From the NCBI GenBank assembly GCA_015179025.1, contig WHUX01000008.1, positions 62,001 through 126,000 on the forward strand: DNA of 64,000 nt, read 5' to 3'. Position 1 is the first letter of the stretch, and every line of letters begins with the position of its first letter. The DNA is from Terfezia claveryi (Eukaryota > Ascomycota > Pezizomycetes > Pezizales > Pezizaceae). A program made the translations under genes and the position numbers. This document shows, piece after piece, positions 36,573-49,298 of this stretch. The notes beneath the pieces were generated by a model, which worked only from the letters and a program-made list of their open reading frames with translations, had not been told where the DNA came from and did no database searches.

Positions 36573-39500
36573 GTGAAAATAGGCCGAGGGTCTACTGTAA
36601 GACGTGAAGCACGAGCAGAACTTGAACGGCAGTTGATTCTCGATATGAGATGTTTGGGTCCAATGGATCAGCTTCGACGTGTTTAGGGTACTGCAAACAA
36701 TTTAAAACCATCGATAAGACTTGAACTTTTATTTGCCAAGATTTCGAACCTTCTTCTTGGCACAGCCGTCATGACGGTTCCAGTGGTCATCAACAACCCT
36801 CACAACCAGGCTATCTACATTTCTCCCCACACGTTTCTATAAAGATGTACCCTTCCGGTCTTAAGATACTTACTTACATCTGATAAATGCATACCGGTCA
36901 TATATTATGGAAGCTGGCGAAAGGTCAGGGGCTTCGTAGCGGAGCCTATGAAAGTGGCCCGAGCAACCCTTTTCCTGATCTGGAGTCTGAGGTAAAAGAT
37001 CGTAGGGATTGTATGTAAGATTCACGTTGGAACTGGGGAACGTGAAGAGTATAGTTTCCTGGGCAGACTACCTAGGGAAAAGAAATACGCATGTAAATTC
37101 AAAGTAGGGACTATTGATAGGTCTCATGAATTTAGCAACTATGCACCAGTTAGCATATGGCTTTGAATTCCCCCAAAAAGAAAAGACTGAAACTCACGGC
37201 ACTATCGTATGAGGGAATTCATATCCTATACAAAGGGAGGTACTCTACACCTGCAAAATTGACCTCTCCTCATCATAGCAAATGCAAAACAAATATGGAA
37301 TGAAAGGCCCCAGACAATTGTGGTGACTACGGTTTTTCTAAGCTAGCTGACCTTTGTAGTCTGGTTGGCACCAGACTATGACCTTTGACGCTGTAGGATT
37401 CCTTCTACTGATTTGAATATATACTGGTAATGAGGAGGGCGAGTTGCCACAGCCCCTATGTAAATGTAAGCAATTTAACCCTCAAGATTGAAGCGCTAGT
37501 GGTCATGAAGATGCTCCAGAAAACCCTGAACTATGAGCGGAGGACTGGCAATTGGTCCAAGATGTGATGTTCCTGCATTAGCATTTGCAGGCTGAGATGC
37601 GAATGTGAACCAATGTACCGCAGGAGGCGAAGCGAGCCAATCACTCCTCAATTTCGCCTACCTAGGTACAGTAATCTCTAATGTTATGCATATGCAAAAT
37701 ATATAGCTAATCCAGGAAAGGCCTAGAATCACAAGAACACTCTGCGATTTGATCACTATACACTATGGCTGATATTACGATAGAAATAGTAGGCACGTGG
37801 ACTACAATGTGACGGCTGAAGGCCATGTCGGACAGAGCACAGCATAATGTATCAGTTTGTAATATCGGCTGAACCAGTTAAAAATTGGCTGACAGAGATT
37901 GCCAGCGAGACCTGAAGTAGCGAGGCTGATAAATTCTAAAGTTATCAGTACGACGTCGTGATAAAATGATGTTTTCACACCACGTCTTTAGAGGACATTC
38001 CAAATGAGGAAGTCAACAGGTAAGAGGCAAAGAAGCAAGAAGCAATTGTTGGGGGCACTGTAACTTGGCACTCATCTTCAGCGTTACACTCTTCTCCACC
38101 TTCCAATGCTTCGAGATTTTACTTAGTAGTATCTCACGAACTTCATCTTTTTGTCTTGAATCATCTAGAAGGAAAAATCATGAAACCCCAGGCAATGCCT
38201 GAGAAACAACTTGACCTATTCAGTCGGTAGACTTCATTCCAGACAAACATGTATTAGGATTGAGCTAGAATAAAACCTACACCCTTCTATACGTACAGCG
38301 AATATATCTACGCATGTCTAAAGGACCGGCATTTCGCCAGATATCGGCAATCCTAGAAGTTGGCTGGGCAAATCAATATTTCTTCCCTACCACGTGGCCA
38401 TGGGATCCCCTGTAGGCACATTCCCTGGCTAGGAACATGGGGAAAACGGCCGAAAGTCCGGCTAGCCCTGTGTGGGGGCTACTTCGAGGGCCATAATCAG
38501 GTACATACGTATACCAGAATAATGCCCCACGGTCTGGTGATTATTTGATTTATTTTAGAGTTGCGATAACTGCGTGCTAATTTACACCGTGGCCATAACT
38601 ACAATCATCAACTATTACATAACTCGAATACATGAATAAACATAACTCCTACAAAGCACAGGACAGCTGTGCTTGAACTAGTAGGGATTTTCTCCAAAGA
38701 ACAAACCAGAGCACATCCTTCATATTTGTGCCATTCAGCCGAGAATGCCGGAAGTGATAGACTACAGTATACTGTAGGTAGGGTACGGCCACGACCGGAT
38801 TACGACCAGCCTATCATGGCGAATTTCCAGGTGTAGGAATAATTGCTCTGCATCCTACTAATGATTCTGTATTGTAACAGAAGGCACTGCACCAACCACA
38901 AGAATGGCCAGCATCGTCCCACGGCGACTCGAGCCCGCTTCAAGGATAGGTACGTACTTAGTGCTCCCTCTACTTGATACAGCCTCGTGCAAATGAAGGG
39001 TGCATCCGTACTGTACTACATGCAAGCCATGCTTGTGGGCATGAGGGAAGAATTGGTAATTTTCTCAAGGGAATTCCCAGAGGCTTTTGCAGTTCCCTTA
39101 AAGGACAAATGAGCATAACGAGCAAGAACCCAAGGATATTGCCGTTACCCAAGCTCGGCTTGATGCAGCAATTTCAGCAATTTTTATCTAGCCTCCCTCC
39201 TGTAGTGTTGGTTTTCGAATTTCCTTCAAGGGAGTCTAGAGTGTAGCGAATATGATATGGAGTGACATGGTTAGTTAAGTATTTAGGACTGGGATCGCAA
39301 TCAAAAGGACATTTTACCCAGTCCTACAGGGCCATTTCAACCAAACGTGGATTCGGGGGTAACCAACTAGCAATTTCGTTATGGGTGAGTCTACATATAT
39401 ACATACAAAGTACATATCAAGCTGTAGGCTGGTTATCTAGCTGACTGGTGCACATACTAGGTAAAAGCTACGGGGAGGCCGGAGCTAACAGCTCAAACCA

Positions 39501-40229
39501 AGGTGGGGGAAATTAGGAATACAGAACCTCTGAGTAACCTGTAGTTGCTTATTGAGAACAGTCTCGTGAAGGTGAATAGTCTTACATATTAAGCTTCTAT
39601 TCTTCTTTTTTCCTTGCTACGGCTGAAGTAGGCCCGATACCGGCTAAGATGAAGAGGAAACAATGCCCATCTCCTGGAGCTATTATTTGCTTTGATTTTG
39701 CTGACATCCTAGGTTTTTCTAGTCTTCCCATACTAAAAGGAAAGTATCAGTACATACTTTTACATGGGTTGTCGTGAACTCGGTGGTTGCGGTGCAGCCG
39801 GCGCACACGGGTGCCTCCTAGCTGCTCTAGATGCCCTGAGGATGTTGGCCACTGCCGGGGTTTTCTCCTCACAGTGAATATACCTCTGAATCAATTACAT
39901 GCATTTTTGTGCAGGCAGGGCCAGCCCCCAATATCAACTAACTCTCCCGAGTGCAATTGATGCACACACTGGGAACTAGATGCTTTTGCTCCTTCTCCGT
40001 CCCTTTGGGTTCTAGGGCGGGTGTGGGGAACTGCAAAGTAAGAAAAATCACCCTCAGCACCATTACCACAGTCTGGTTGTGTGGAACCAAGTACTGTACT
40101 TGTGTACTTAAGTCTTTATCCAGTCTCGGGCTTAACCTAGTTGATAGCTTCCTTGGTTGTTCCTTGCCCCCCCCCCCCCTTCCCTCCCCTCCCCTTCTTC
40201 TCCCCCCCTTCTTAGGCTCGGAACCGCTT
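36573..40229. other. Long gene-poor region between divergent genes
   Basis: The Pet127 promoter (minus) lies at the left end and that of the PH-domain gene (plus) at the right. No gene was recognised between them. Short frames at 38360-39444 are unsupported. C13 at 40168-40180 and further C/T-rich sequence lie just before the start of the PH-domain gene. A micro-insert sits at 37348-37387. Confidence 0.55.
37348..37387. repeat. Micro-insert copy (22 bp, fully palindromic) with perfect 9-bp duplication
   Basis: The insert at 37357-37378 is a near-perfect inverted repeat: arms TAGTCTGGT and ACCAGACTA around TGGC. It is flanked on both sides by tgacctttg (37348-37356 and 37379-37387). Confidence 0.8.
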
Positions 40230-42235
40230 ATGACTAGCTCCCCCTCGAGGCCGTCTTTATCTCCGTCACGGAAGCCTATTCCGGTGTTCTTTCCTTCCAC
40301 CGATTCTCTCCCGTTAATCCACACTTCAATCCTTTTTGCTCCGCAGGCGACCTTTCTACTTCCTTGCGGATCACTGAATCAGTATCTGGAAGCTTCAGCC
40401 GTTCCCAGCTCTCCAAAGGGCCACTACATTCAGAATCGCAAGATGGAAGGTTACCTTCAAGTCCCACCGGAAAGAAACCTGATCGGTAGTAGGGGTGCTT
40501 GGAAGGTATGTTTCCTGCCCTACTCAAGGCATCATTTGGGGGTTTCACCGCTCACGCTCAACGCAGACGCGATATGTGGTGTTCGGCCGTGATACTCTCC
40601 GAGCATTTCCATCATCGCCTGTACGGCCTTCCTCTGCCGCTGATAGAAATTCATATCCACACGGTGCTATTGACGTCGCAAATGCATCAACTAATGCCCA
40701 GGAAATCCAGCCGAATTTTTTCTTGTCAATATACAAATCAAAGGTAGTCCATCCATTTGAAGAAAGCGCAGTTAGAAGGTTGGGGTTAACCGATATGCAG
40801 TCTGAGTCGGAACCGGTAGCGAAGTACCCGTAAGTTCAATCGATAACCAGCCTTAGTGCAAAAGCTCATATGGACGGCTTTTAGGATACAAGATATTACC
40901 TCATGCTATGTTGGTGATCTTGGAATCAAACAAAAGAAACAGGTTATCATGCCGACATTAATTATCCATCTGAGGCCAGACAATCATCACGTTACCTCAC
41001 CCCGATCATTTCGACGCAGGAGTCACGAAAATCCCAATGCTACCAGACCAGCACCGACAGCCTTGTTTTTCAGGCCCGGCGCTGATACTGCAGACTCACT
41101 ACAGCAATGGGCGAGGGAGATACAATCCTACTTGTACGCCTGTGCACCCCCCAGTAGTTATAACACTACCCCCATAACACCGACTCAGCATGCCTTTCCC
41201 GATATCGCCGAAACTTCTTCTTCCCTATTTTTGGTTAATGGGGAACCGAATACTGCATTACTCAGTCCCTCACTGCGGTCGAAATGCAGTGACCTGTCCA
41301 GTATACCATCGGATCGGAGGAGCATTTCCAGTAGTTCGATCTCGGAATTGCCATCTCCTAAGCTTGATGAGCATACCCAGGAACACCACGGCAGAACAAC
41401 GTTTCATATTGCGACCAATTCTGAAGAATTTGACCCTCATGAGTATGATATTAGAGGTCACACTGTTTCTGGGACAAGTGACAGTAAAAGATTGGGAAGG
41501 CGGGAGACAATTCTGGACCGGTATTTTTCCAGCTACGCTATGACAAGCCCAATAGATACTCCAAGAGCCAGCTCAATAGCTCGATTTGAGGCATTAATGA
41601 CGAAAATAGAAAGCCAGAATCCGGCCAACTATCGGAAGAATAGCCTGATTTCACTTGGGGAAAGTAGTATAAGGGATATGGATATTCCAAAGCGAATTCC
41701 CAGTCCGACCCTGCGAGCATTGGAATTTGTCTCCACCGGAGTCTACTTCCCAGAGGAAGGTACACAGAACAGTAGCGTTCACCAAAGCCTTCCTTTACCA
41801 GATGGCTATCGCCCACAGAGTGGCGGAGTTTATTCAAATTACTCACAATCCCGACGCAACAGTGATAGTAGCATTGGTGCGCAGAGTGTAGCGGCATCAA
41901 GTATTACAGGTGGGGGAGCAAGTAGTGTGGTTGGGTCGCTTTCAGAGTACGGACAACTCAGCTGTGCATCACCAAGTAGTAAGAGACACAGCATTGGCGA
42001 CTTTCCTATGAGGATTACAACTGGATCGGGATTTACTTCGGCAATGACTGCGGTGGGCGCTGGAGGATCAGGGATGGCCAGGCCTGATAGTATCTCGGAA
42101 TTCACACATGATTTCAATGATGAGGCGACACTAGCAAAACTAGCCCAGGCACATAAATTCCATAGCAGGAATAATAAGCCGCCGCCAGCTTCACCGGGCC
42201 CGTTTTCAAGAGAGTTCTATTTTAATGAGAGGTGA
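40230..42235 (+). CDS. PH-domain protein with long disordered C-terminus
   Basis: Three exons splice in phase: 40230-40505, 40567-40829 and 40885-42235, giving 629 aa. I chose ATG 40230 as the first in the open frame after the upstream C-rich run; upstream exons cannot be excluded. A PH domain spans about residues 71-262. It starts KMEGYLQVPPERN, continues over intron 1 as RGAWK-TRYVVFGRDTLRAF and LSIYKSKVV, crosses intron 2 at KYP-IQDITSCYVGD, and closes with the helix DSLQQWAREIQSYL. Loops between strands are long. The remaining roughly 365 residues are Ser-rich and low in order (SSSISELPSPK, SSIGAQSVAASSITGGGASSVVGSLS), with many possible phosphorylation sites. Membrane phosphoinositide binding is plausible from the fold alone. 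I recognise no named orthologue. Confidence 0.78.
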
Positions 42236-43351
42236 TGATATGCTTGGCCAGAGCCTTTGACAAAGCGAAAAACATTGCAGAAATTTTTTTATCTCATTCT
42301 CTGGTTTATATTCACATGTTCACAGCGGCTAATTTGCCATCTTTCATTCGGAATGCGTTTTCATTTACATACTTCCCTCTAGGCACCTACCGCCTTTTCT
42401 TTTTCCTCTTTTGTATTTTGATTTTTCCATTTAGGGGCGTATATCTGGGTTTTCTTGAGGTTGATGATATCCATTCCATTTTCTTATATTTCTCTTTTGT
42501 CATTACCCTTTATTTTATATTTTTTATGATGCCCCTCCAGACAGGATAATGTATGAAGACGCAGATCCTGATGGTCATGTCCAACTGCGCTGGTCGACGG
42601 GACGAGCGGTAAATAACTATAGGGGATGATGTTCCCCTTCTATTGTTCTTTCTAGGTATAGATTATATTCTCCTACTTTCACAGGATGGGGTATTCTCTG
42701 TGAGAACATCTACTGCAGGGCATTCTGATGTCTGGATTTATCGCTTTCAACCTCTATTTATCCTTTTTGAGTGTCTTATATACCCACTTTTTGTTGAGAT
42801 ATTCTATAACCCTCTTTGTATGTGGACTTGTTGGGACCGATTTTGTGGAGAGAGTGAAGAGGAGCCCTTGGGTTTGGAAAGGAAGAGAGAAAATACCACA
42901 ATTAGAAATGTTCTAGTTGGAGGGAGTATGAATTGAAAATGGATTGAGAATTGAAAATGGTGTCTTCAGCTACTCTTAGACAATGAGGTTATCCGTGTCT
43001 ATGACATCATCTGACTGTTTCCATCTGAATGAACGTGCATATCAGTAACTCGTTTGAGTGTTTAGTGAGCGAAAGGATGATATGAGAAGGAACCACAAAA
43101 GGGGCGGTTTGCGGTGTAGCGGGGCCTGGAAAGGGTTTGACTTACCAATGCAGCATCAGGTCACCTGCGTGCGCGCAATAATTAGGTTGATGGCTTGCTT
43201 GTGGTGGTACAATGTGCGGGCGTTGCGGGAGCTAAGGGTACAGAGCAACATGCGATCGGGAGTAAACCACTTGAGCAGCTACCTATGTCGGGAGATACCG
43301 TTCGGCTGCGAGGAACGGCAAAATGGAGAACTTCTACAGTGGTCTAGATAC
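42236..43351. other. 3' flank of the PH-domain gene, no further gene seen
   Basis: T-rich sequence follows the stop codon and contains short frames rich in Phe and Leu, typical of T-rich DNA. No gene or RNA feature is supported. Confidence 0.5.
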
Positions 43352-43507
43352 CGGGAAAACTGGTGAATAAGACTCCTTGTCTGTATCTGAATCATAACTC
43401 TAGAATACATAAGTCAAACTTCGAGTCAAGGACGCTAATCTGCCCACAACTAATCCACAAAAAGGAAAGAGCAAAGAGACAGACAGTCTTATTCACCAGT
43501 TTTCCCG
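43352..43507. mobile_element. MITE-like element, 156 bp with 23-bp terminal inverted repeats
   Basis: The ends cgggaaaactggtgaataag plus act (43352-43374) and its exact reverse complement (43485-43507) are perfect over 23 bp. A weaker match continues inward (cttgtctg against gacagacag). The interior codes for nothing and is A+T-rich. A clear target duplication is not visible: the flanks read ..gatac and taactg.., at most a TA dinucleotide offset by one base. It is non-autonomous if mobile. Confidence 0.75.
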
Positions 43508-43526
43508 TAACTGACGTATGCATCCC

Positions 43527-43600
43527 TAGTCTGGTTGGCACAAGCCTCTCGTCCAAATCCTAACGATATCGCGATTATAAGATTTAGTCTGGTTGCACAG
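43527..43600 (+). repeat. Two further copies of the TAGTCTGGTT core without visible duplications
   Basis: Positions 43527-43552 start TAGTCTGGTTGGCACAAGCC and continue TCTCGT, identical over 26 bases to the copy at 14638-14667. Positions 43585-43600 read TAGTCTGGTTGCACAG. Neither has an obvious flanking direct repeat. Confidence 0.65.
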
Positions 43601-43973
43601 CCACCAGAGCTGACGTAGATGTGTCATACTGCTGGAGTTAATTTCCTCCCCGTCATGACCTTGGGTTCCATCGGGTATAGTCTTTAAATAAAAAAAAAAA
43701 AAAAAAACCCCACTGTCTCGTGTTCACAAGGTTAGATACTGTATGTTGTATGTATGTTTGATCTGCAGAAAGCATTGTAGGCCGGAAACACGTGAGGGGA
43801 AGGAAGGGGAAGGGGAACCGAGGGCCTTCCTCGGTTTCATAAGGGGGGGTTGAAGAGAGCAGTTGTCGTAGATTCAACAAGTTCGGGGTTTGTGAGTAAG
43901 GTTGGTTTAATTCTTCGCGTTTAAAATCTGGGTTTTTACTTACATAACTAGATTTTGTTTGTGTGTTTTGTTT

Positions 43974-44098
43974 GGGGGGGGGGGGGGGGGGGCGCGCGCG
44001 CGTAGAAGGTTGGGTAAAACCCAACTGACCAATTAGCCCCCTTTTTTTCCGCTCAGGCAAACGTTTGATTGAGATTTTGATTATGAACGCGGAAGAAG

Positions 44099-44128
<30 letters not shown>
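43974..44128. repeat. G19-(CG)5 run and A30 run
   Basis: Nineteen G residues (43974-43992) are directly followed by five CG dinucleotides (43993-44002). About 100 bp on is a run of roughly 30 A residues (44099-44128). The first could form unusual structure (G-rich, alternating CG). Both are places where the assembly is likely to be unreliable. Confidence 0.85.
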
Positions 44129-44133
<5 letters not shown>

Positions 44134-44667
44134 TTCATTCGAGTGAACCCGAAGTTGGATCTGAAAGTTGTAACTTTTAGTTTTCATTATTTGGAATTTT
44201 TTTCACTTTGGTTATCGTTCCACCCGTTTTCGTCCGTTCGATTAGGGACACTATCTACATATCACGTGGCAACACTTTCAAACTTTATAGTAAGCTCCAA
44301 TTTATTACCCTGAACTAGCATGGTTTGCTATAACGCATTGCGTCACGGCATTGCGCGTCGCATGCGCGGTTTTTTATTTGGCGGAAGATATATATATCAA
44401 TTAATTAGACTAGGTATTGAGAACTGTTATAAATTAACGAGAATATTAGGTCCCAGGCTGCCCTACTTTTCTTACGGCTGAATAGTGAAATACTGGGATC
44501 TAGGTTCTGTCCTCCTAGGCCTATTTTCCTACGACTACAAACGGTAGTAGTGTTATGTACCTCTACACCCAGCACCACGCCCGATCACAGCCTTTAAGTA
44601 ACCTGCTGCCAGGGCCTTTTAGGACGTGCAGGTTTCCACGTTGAATTCATCAGATTCAGAAATTACC

Positions 44668-47600
44668 TCAGATAAATTGATAGCAATCCCACCATGGTTT
44701 CACGTCATGCTCCCACACTTCGTCAGAAGCGATGCTCCCCGCGGGTGGGGTCAACAACTCCTTGACCCGCTCCTCCAGCACACCGTCAACCTCGGCCGTA
44801 CTGAAATTCTTCGTCAACTTCACCAAAGCAGCTTCGACCAACTTCTGAACCACTAAACATCCTTCCATCTTAGCTGCATGTGCAACCTCACACAATACAA
44901 CCAGATCCTGCTTTTCTCTCGCCGTACCGCTCTTCAGCATTCCTCCCTTGCTCGTGTCCGCACTAGAAACTAACTCATCCAGAACATCGGTAGCCACACC
45001 ATGCTTAGATAAAGCCTCCACTCCATTCACACATATCCTTGCAAACCCACGAGCAATCATCGTGTGTCCTCGTACCCGAACTCCAATCCTGATCCATTCC
45101 CCTGCAAACTTTAATGGTACCTCAGCGTTGTTTGGGGTTTCCCTAGAAATGATATCAATCACTCTCTTCTCCCGATAGATAACCAACCCCCTTAACATCG
45201 GTGCGTAGTTCTCGTCCATTAAACTCTGCAAGGCACTCCCCAATGCTGTCCGGAGCGATGACAGAATGGTTTCACGGTGGGCTGAGGTTTGAAGTTTGTT
45301 ATACAGGCCCTCGAAAAGACCGTAGATAAGATCCATGAGCTCGCTGTTTTTGAATTTTTGGATTGCTTCGGTTTGGTGGGTTATCGTCTCACAGAAACGG
45401 TTAAGAAAGGGAATATCTTCATTGTCTACGGCGGTATTGAGGATGTTTGCTCCAAAGTTCATCATGAGCCGGGCTGTGACAAGGTCTCCTTGCTCAAGCG
45501 TTGCAAAAAAGGAACGAACGGCGATTTCCATGCCTTCAACGCTGATGTCACTCAAGGGGTTTGTTGGCTTTGGTGGGCTAACTGGCTGTTGAGTGTTATT
45601 ATGTTGCTGCCTGGAAGCTGCTTGTACAGCCGCAGCTCTTTTTGCCTTCAACTCATCTGGGGCGTAATCTAGTATCAGATCTACAACTTTCGTATGCCCC
45701 ATCGATTCTGCAAGTGCCAGAGCTCCGCCAAAATTGTCGTCCTTGAAGTGAATAGTTGCGTCCATGTTCAACAGTAGCTCGACAATATCATAGTAACCTC
45801 GCCAAGCGGCTGCATTTAATGCTGACCCTGCTGTTCCACCCTGAGCGTCTACATCTGCCCCAGCTGCTATAAGTATCCCGGCTACCTCGAGACTGCCGCT
45901 TGCTGCTGCTTCTTGTAGTGCATTACCATACTTCCGCCCACTGTCCACCTCTGCGCCTGCATCAAGTAGTTTGTTTACAATTTCTGAATCGCCTTTCCAA
46001 GCAGCATACCAAAGAGGATCCATGTCTTCATTCACATGTAGGTTTGGGTCCGCCCCAGCATCCAGAAGTATTCCTACGACCTCGCCGAAGCATCCTTGGG
46101 TAGCGGCCAGAAGCGCGATTGCCAATTGCTCTTTTTCTTGTTCAAAGACGTTCTTTCGTCTTGCAAGTAGCATCGTGACAATCTCTTGGTGGCCAGTAAG
46201 TGATGCTAAGCCAAGGGCATTGTAACCCTTCTTGTCGATTGTTTTGATATCCACATCTGCGTCGAGAAGAAGTTCTGTAGCTTTTTTATGCCCATTGAGT
46301 ACAGCCCAATGCAGAGCGTTCCTTCCGAGGCCATCGGCTTGGTTCGCTCCCTTTACTCCGAATGACTTCAACAGTGCGGTAAGTGGCTCAGCGAGACCGA
46401 AGAAACTAGCAATGTGTAAAGGTGGTATATTTAATGGAAATCCGTCAACGAGATTTCGGAACCAGTATACTTGAAAAGAAAGGCAAATATTTAACTGCAG
46501 GTCAAAAAGTCGAGATATTGAAGAAGTCAAGTCGTCATTGACATCTGTAGTACCAAGGTGATTTGTCCAGAACACTGCGGCATAGTCCAAGAATGGATAC
46601 TGTAGAATAAAAGCATCAAAGGAGTTCCTACATTCAAAGAGTGTGTCATTGTCCCATGGACCGCGAGTAAAAGGGTCGAATGAAAGATATGTAAGACATG
46701 TATTCAAGATTTCCTCCCGTATTTCTGGGACATCGACACTGAAGTCTATTTCTGGTGAAGGTTCCAGCCCGGGTGGAAATTCGTCTTGATCCATATTCCC
46801 CAACTCTCGAAAAAACTCATGGACGGAAAAATGAACAAAACGGAAATAAGTGTTGCCGCCGTAGGTATCGGTGACGATTAAGTTGAGGCAGACTTCGAGG
46901 ATGACTTCGCCGCCGCATTTTGCTTCTTGGTCGAAGCGCCTCCCTGGAATGTCGACAACCAAAGCTTCTGTCAACTCTGCAACTGAAAGAGGTCGAATGG
47001 CACTGAAAACCCAGGCTATTGCCAGTCTTGCGAGCTGCCTATTGGCAGGGGTATGGGCTTCCAGGTTCTTGAGAATGCGAAGGTATACCTCTTGATAGTC
47101 GTCGGGAAGATTTTGAAGTGCCTTTCTAACCGCCGCAACAGTATTTTCATCACAGATCTGGTCAAGCAACAGTTTTGCCCATAAAAACCTAGCAAGGTTT
47201 CATTAATATAAGAACTTTAATATCAGGTAGTAATACATACATTCCGTTCACCTTGTCGGTGAGTGTATCAATAATAAGCTGCTCAAGTGCAGGTTCGTCC
47301 TGAATAGGTCGACGAATCGCCCTGCCGTCTGCAACACTTTTAGCCAAATGAGAAGTGATGTATTTAATAATGTCTGGCTTATTATCTGCGCCTTCGACTG
47401 CAATGTTGGGATAACGTTCAAGCTGATATTTGATATCAACCATTGGCCTACTAGATACGAGAATCTTGATCTTCGGCATTGAGGAACTCGGGTTGAATTG
47501 ATTTATCAAACCAACCAGGACCCTTAGAATCTCCGGCCTTGGGTCCCAATGGCGAGCGTGACGTTTTGGGGTCAAAGGGCACTCATCTAGGCCGTCAAGC

Positions 47601-49298
47601 AGAATGTATACTGTTTCAAGCCCTGGCGAGTTCAAAACGTCACTAAGATATGCTTCAATTTCTCTAAGTGCATGTTTTGTCGACGGGGAGCCTTTGCTCT
47701 GATGTAGAGTGAACGCTGCAGTGAGAGCACGAGGGATAGAAGATCTTGTGGCAACTAACTGTTTTAAGATTGTGGCTAAGATTGCTGAAGGAGGTAGTGT
47801 TTCTATATCATCGTAGTTGCAGTAGAAATATGCCACCGGGTCTGTTGTAGGATTGCGCCCGGGCAGGTTCAACAAGTGATCGACCACGTTTGACCTATAT
47901 TATAAATCCGGTGCTCAGTATTTAATTTGTCAAAGACTTTTTAAGGGCTTATGCTGACATCAAGACCGATTTTCCACAGCCCACTGTCAAGAGTCAGTAT
48001 GCAAAGAGATGCAATTTGATGATACAAAGACATCAACCTACCATTCCCATGTAACCAAAGTAGAGAAGACTTATTGGCCTGCTTCCATCGAAAAAATTCA
48101 TCTTTTTGCAATATCCAGTCACAAGTGCCGGCAGACCTACTCCTCCTCTGACTCTCATGTGCATCATGATAATGAACTGATGACAACCATTGAAGCAGTT
48201 GGTGTCTCTTATTATCTGCATAATATCAATAATACATCAGTGACACTATTCTATTGCAAAAGTGGGTTTTGGTGGAGAACCCTCAAATTCCGCCGAAGCA
48301 GCGGCGGAAGTAATCAGAACAGTTGTATTCTTGATATTTTGCAATGCAGGGCCAAACTCGATAGAAAATGGGGTCAGGACTGCTTTGCCAATTCTCCCTT
48401 TTCCAAAGTGTGAGTATAGTTTCTCTCCAGACATTTGTCATAATTGCGGATGTAATACTTGCTGTACTCTGCTGGTAATATTCAACTGCCTGCTCACAGA
48501 AATCGTTTATATCGGCATATAGTCGTGACAGGAGGTCATAGAGTTTCTTCCCACTGTTCGTCTCACTATGCATATATTGCTCTTTATAGGGCTGATATAT
48601 GTGAATATAGTCAATTATATCCGCCATAGCTTCAGCAACTTTTACTGTCATTTCAGCATCACTCCCTGCAACCTATACTCTAATTATTAGCCAAACACAT
48701 TTTCTGTTCCAAGCACGCACTCTGTCGATATACCTGGAGCAATAGGTTGAAACCTCCCCAAGCCAATGCAGCAATGGTAGGGTTTGATGATACTAATATA
48801 CTCCCAATATTGGAATATTGTCTGATACGACCTAACACATCATCGAGCCTCTGGCTAACAACCACCACCTCGCCGGTCTTTTTATCAGTATATTTCCACT
48901 GCTTTGCCTTGAATGTTTGCATTGAGGCCAAAACTTGACTGATGACTACTTCCACAGGTTCAGAAGAAGGGGTCGCAGGACGGGATTGATTAAGTGACAA
49001 GGGCAGTGGACTGGTTGGGTTCAGGTTGGAACTCGAGGACCCAGCTAAAGCTCTGGTTGGACTCGGTGACCTAATGAGATATGCTGAACTCGCTGCTGGC
49101 GAAGAGGATAAAGATGGAGCTAATACTACACCCCTTGAAGCACTGCTAGCGAGGGGTGGTGGCGTTGTTGCCGTCGGTGTCGGTGGTTTTACTATAGGTA
49201 GGGGTATTGATGAAGTGGGCCCCGATCCTGGTGTAGACTGGCGGGGGATTGCTGGAGCTCGGGGAGTATTGGTAGGGCCTGGGACGGATGGTGGGCTC
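44668..49298 (-). CDS. NACHT-ankyrin NOD-like receptor (fungal STAND protein), possibly frameshifted
   Basis: Proposed exons: 49298-48734, 48672-48281, 48215-48042, 47983-47959, 47894-47241 and 47188-44668, about 1,440 aa. Order: Pro/Ser-rich leader, helical N-terminal effector-like region (VVSQRLDDVLGRIRQYSN, IAALAWGGFNLLLQ, FSIEFGPALQNI), linker LLQWLSS, then NACHT. NACHT has Walker A GNVGCGKSVLM, carried by the 25-nt exon 47983-47959, and Walker B YILLDGLDECP. A winged-helix-like region follows (AIAWVFSAIRPLSVAELTEAL), then seven to eight ankyrin repeats (46440-45640; for example GRNALHWAVLNGHKKATELLLDADVD) and a helical tail. Fungal proteins of this class act in non-self recognition and programmed cell death. 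The 5' limit is an apparent splice acceptor (CTTCTTAG), so the true start exon lies further upstream and was not found. Exon 2 needs a one-base shift near 48425. Its donor at 48280 (GTTCTC) is weak. Confidence 0.85.
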
